Below are positions 6,179 through 8,262 of a stretch of 8,262 bases of DNA, piece by piece. The notes under the pieces are model-generated. The model did not search any database. It was not told where the DNA came from and saw only the letters and a program-made list of their open reading frames with translations. The translations under genes were made by a program, and so were the position numbers. This DNA is from Chthonomonas sp035294505 (GTDB lineage: Bacteria; Armatimonadota; Chthonomonadetes; Chthonomonadales; Chthonomonadaceae), in the NCBI RefSeq assembly GCF_035294505.1, contig NZ_DATGKU010000043.1:1-8262 (forward strand), written 5' to 3'. Within the stretch, counting starts at the first letter, position 1. The number at the start of each line of letters is the position of its first letter.

Positions 6179-7309
6179 ATGAGTAAAGCGATCCTTGTTC
6201 TTGAAGATGGAACCGTTTTTGAAGGCGAATCGTTAGGAGCCGGTGGATACACCACAGGTGAGGTTGTTTTCAATACCGGCATGACCGGCTATCAGGAGAT
6301 TCTTACCGATCCCTCCTATGCTCATCAGATCGTTACCCTCACCTATCCACTCATCGGGAACTACGGCATCAATCCCGACGACTTCGAGTCGCGCAAGGTA
6401 CAGGCAAGCGGCCTTGTGGTGCATGAGGTATCCGAGACACCGAGCAACTGGCGTGCCGAGTGGAATCTTCACGATTTCCTAAAGGAGCGTGGAATTGTTG
6501 CCATCTCTAAAGTAGATACGCGCGCGCTTACACGTGCCTTGCGTATCCGAGGGGTCATGATGGGAACCATCTCCACCGAGGAGACCCCACAACAGGCCCT
6601 CGAACGATTGCGCTCTGCCCCACGCTACGAATCGGCAGACCTTACCCGTCTTGTCACCACCGAACAACCCTATCGGTGGCACCCTGGGGATAAGGCACCG
6701 TCTCCTTTCGATTCCCCTACGGCCGCGCGCGAAGCGCGATGGCGCCTCGCCCTGATTGATTGCGGCGTAAAATATAACATTTTGCGCAACCTGGCCGCGC
6801 TGAATTGCCAGGTTACCGTCTACCCCTGCACAGCTACCGCATCGGAGATTCTGCGTGAGAACCCCGATGGCATCGTCCTCTCGCCCGGCCCCGGCGACCC
6901 AGCACACCTCGGCTATATCGTGGATACCGTGCGTGCTTTGGCCGAACGCAAACCGATCATGGGGATCTGCCTCGGCAATCAACTGCTAGGATGCGCCTTC
7001 GGCAGCCGAACCTTCAAACTGAAGTTCGGGCATCGGGGCAGCAACCATCCGGTGAAAGACCTGCAAAGCGGCCGCGTCTACATCACCTCACAAAACCATG
7101 GGTACGCCGTCGATCCCGATAAACTACGCGACGGCATGGAAGTTGCCCAAATCAACCTTAACGACGGCACGGTTGAGGGGCTGCGCCATCGGGAGCTACC
7201 CATCTTCTCGATTCAGTATCACCCTGAAGCCTCCCCTGGGCCCAACGATAGTGCCAACCTCTTCCGTAAGTTCATCGAGATTCTAGAGAAGGTCGAGGCC
7301 AAAAAATGA
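6179..7309 (+). CDS. carA: Carbamoyl-phosphate synthase, small (glutaminase) subunit
   Basis: CarA hydrolyses glutamine and channels ammonia to CarB, which makes carbamoyl phosphate for PyrB and arginine synthesis. The 376-residue protein has the CPSase small-chain N-terminal domain (VFEGESLGAGGYTTGEVVFN 13-32, GMTGYQEILTDPSY 34-47, Pro57-Asn61 region, KVDTRALTRALR 111-122) and a class I glutamine amidotransferase domain (LSPGPGDP 234-241, nucleophile Cys264 in GICLGNQ 262-268, KFGHRGSNHPV 282-292, SQNHGYAVD 304-312, catalytic His348 and Glu350 in QYHPEASPGP). GNQ replaces the common GHQ after the nucleophile; the triad itself is complete. The ATG at 6179 has AGGAAA 8 nt before it. Unusually, the next gene is lepB, not carB. 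The stop TGA overlaps the lepB ATG. Confidence 0.96.
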   Translation: MSKAILVLEDGTVFEGESLGAGGYTTGEVVFNTGMTGYQEILTDPSYAHQIVTLTYPLIGNYGINPDDFESRKVQASGLVVHEVSETPSNWRAEWNLHDFLKERGIVAISKVDTRALTRALRIRGVMMGTISTEETPQQALERLRSAPRYESADLTRLVTTEQPYRWHPGDKAPSPFDSPTAAREARWRLALIDCGVKYNILRNLAALNCQVTVYPCTATASEILRENPDGIVLSPGPGDPAHLGYIVDTVRALAERKPIMGICLGNQLLGCAFGSRTFKLKFGHRGSNHPVKDLQSGRVYITSQNHGYAVDPDKLRDGMEVAQINLNDGTVEGLRHRELPIFSIQYHPEASPGPNDSANLFRKFIEILEKVEAKK

Positions 7310-7959
7310 CCGTTTTCCACCGTGATAACGCTCGGTTAACGCCGGACGCCGGCGCCAAAGAGTTGCAGTTGAAAAAGAGAAACCGCTACTACTTTTCTCT
7401 CTTTCTGCTGTTAGTCCTCGGCTACGCGGCTTTGGCCTTTACCACCGGCTACATTCCCTCCGGCTCTATGGAGCCCCTGCTGAAGCCTGGCGATCATGTG
7501 TTGCTAATGCGGGCATGGGCCGCTTACCCTTTTGGCATCCTCCCCTCCCGTGGGGACGTGGTGACCTTCCATTTTACCAAGGCGGCTCAAGAGCGCGACG
7601 CCGCCAATTTCCTCGGCGCCGAAGCGACTACAATCAAAAGCGGTGAAATACTTATCAAACGAATCGTGGCCCTACCCGGTGAAACCGTGCAGATACTCGG
7701 CAATACAGTCTATATCAACGGCAAACCGCTGCACGAAAACTACACGACCATCCCGGTTAGCAATCCGAACCTCTACTATCCTTATGCCGTCCTTCAGCCG
7801 CTAAAAGTGCCTTCGGACTGCGTTTTCGTCTTAGGAGATAATCGCAACAACAGCGACGACGGCCGCTTTTGGGGGCCGCTGCACATCAGCGACATTACCG
7901 CGAAGTATATCATGACCCTCTATCACACCAAACCGCCTAAAGATTCGGAGGATCAATGA
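7306..7959 (+). CDS. lepB: Signal peptidase I
   Basis: This membrane serine protease removes signal peptides from exported proteins. The 217 residues show a charged N-terminus (KKRNR 23-27), one membrane segment at about 29-47, and then the S26 boxes: IPSGSMEPLL with nucleophile Ser54, GDHVLL (62-67), RGDVVTF (82-88), the general-base Lys118 in LIKRIVALPGE (116-126), VYINGKPL (135-142) and GDNRNNSDDGRFWG (177-190). With one membrane anchor and no large insert it is of the short type typical of many non-enteric bacteria. It begins at an ATGA overlap with carA, using GAGG at 7295-7298 seven nt upstream, and ends in a second ATGA overlap with the next gene. This arrangement implies co-transcription and translational coupling with carA, although it has no role in pyrimidine synthesis. 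Confidence 0.95.
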   Translation: MTVFHRDNARLTPDAGAKELQLKKRNRYYFSLFLLLVLGYAALAFTTGYIPSGSMEPLLKPGDHVLLMRAWAAYPFGILPSRGDVVTFHFTKAAQERDAANFLGAEATTIKSGEILIKRIVALPGETVQILGNTVYINGKPLHENYTTIPVSNPNLYYPYAVLQPLKVPSDCVFVLGDNRNNSDDGRFWGPLHISDITAKYIMTLYHTKPPKDSEDQ

Positions 7960-8262
7960 GGCTGAACCGGCAACACACAGTGAATATATCGCCCTGGAAA
8001 GCCAGCGCCTTTCATGGGCGCAACGCTCTTCTTCTCCTATTTCTTCTCTGCTTCGGCCTCATGCTCTTCGTACGGCTCTACGCGTTAGCCAGCGATGCCT
8101 ATCCTCGTCTTTCCTGGAGCGGCGCCCTCCTCACCGATGAAGGCTTCTACCTCCATAACGCCAGAAACCTCCTCCTCTTCCACCATACCACCACCGATGA
8201 ATTCAATAACGACCTCATCATGCCCTACCTCCACTATGCCCAAATCCTCACCTTCCACCTCC
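7956..8262 (+). CDS. Polytopic membrane protein, probable GT39-like glycosyltransferase, 3' end missing
   Basis: The frame starts at the ATG at 7956 within an ATGA overlap with lepB and stays open to the right edge: 102 codons and one base. GGAGG (7947-7951) lies 4 nt before the start, a short but usable spacing. A hydrophobic segment at about residues 23-45 (ALLLLFLLCFGLMLFVRLYA) follows a basic N-terminus. The next stretch has LLTDEGFYLHNARNLL, with Asp61-Glu62. An acidic pair in the first outer loop, followed by Gly, an aromatic residue and Ala-Arg, is typical of GT-C fold transferases of the GT39/ArnT (PMT_2) group, which move sugars from polyprenyl carriers to proteins or lipids outside the membrane. 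Only this loop supports the family, so the assignment is moderate; a different multi-pass protein remains possible. Confidence 0.6.
   Translation, partial: MRLNRQHTVNISPWKASAFHGRNALLLLFLLCFGLMLFVRLYALASDAYPRLSWSGALLTDEGFYLHNARNLLLFHHTTTDEFNNDLIMPYLHYAQILTFHL

Noticed and set aside
6962..6990. GNQ in place of GHQ after the CarA nucleophile, considered as an inactivating change
   Set aside because: The Cys-His-Glu triad is complete, and the position is not part of it; natural family variation is the simpler reading.

Overview
The window is an ordinary bacterial chromosomal stretch, with every gene on the + strand. It is built around a de novo pyrimidine operon: pyrR - pyrB - pyrC - a YtcJ-type amidohydrolase - carA - lepB - a membrane protein cut off by the right edge. 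An unrelated AT-rich gene, cut off by the left edge, precedes it. Nothing fixes the taxon. The PyrR/PyrR-RNA system, class I dihydroorotase, catalytic-only aspartate transcarbamoylase, moderately high G+C in the operon and STN/secretin-like modules in the first gene fit a non-proteobacterial lineage with a diderm envelope. Armatimonadota or a relative is my low-confidence guess.

Layout. (1) Positions 1-1235: the 3' part of a large AT-rich gene, open from the first base. It carries three modules resembling the short N-terminal domains of secretins and TonB receptors, with no barrel after them. (2) 1236-1456: AT-rich spacer with two small inverted repeats and no convincing gene. (3) 1457-1706: pyr control region, with a plausible sigma-70 promoter, a clear PyrR-binding RNA hairpin, two further stems and a GNRA-capped hairpin that contains the Shine-Dalgarno sequence of pyrR. 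(4) 1707-7309: pyrR, pyrB, pyrC, amidohydrolase and carA, with gaps of at most 24 nt or short overlaps. (5) 7306-8262: lepB and a putative GT39-like polytopic membrane protein, each joined to the gene before it by an ATGA overlap.

How the genes work together. CarA supplies ammonia from glutamine for carbamoyl phosphate synthesis, but its partner carB is not in the window. PyrB condenses carbamoyl phosphate with aspartate, and PyrC closes the ring to dihydroorotate. PyrR senses uridine nucleotides and should bind the leader RNA. The leader has no U-tract terminator and its ribosome site lies in a hairpin, so control at translation initiation looks more likely than the Bacillus-type attenuator. 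The amidohydrolase, signal peptidase I and membrane protein appear to be co-transcribed passengers or functionally linked additions.

I found no mobile element, CRISPR array, tRNA or rRNA, and nothing that amounts to a wholly new system. The points most worth a second look are the leader RNA architecture, the embedded YtcJ-family enzyme, the carA-lepB-membrane protein coupling and the unusual STN-like protein at the left edge.
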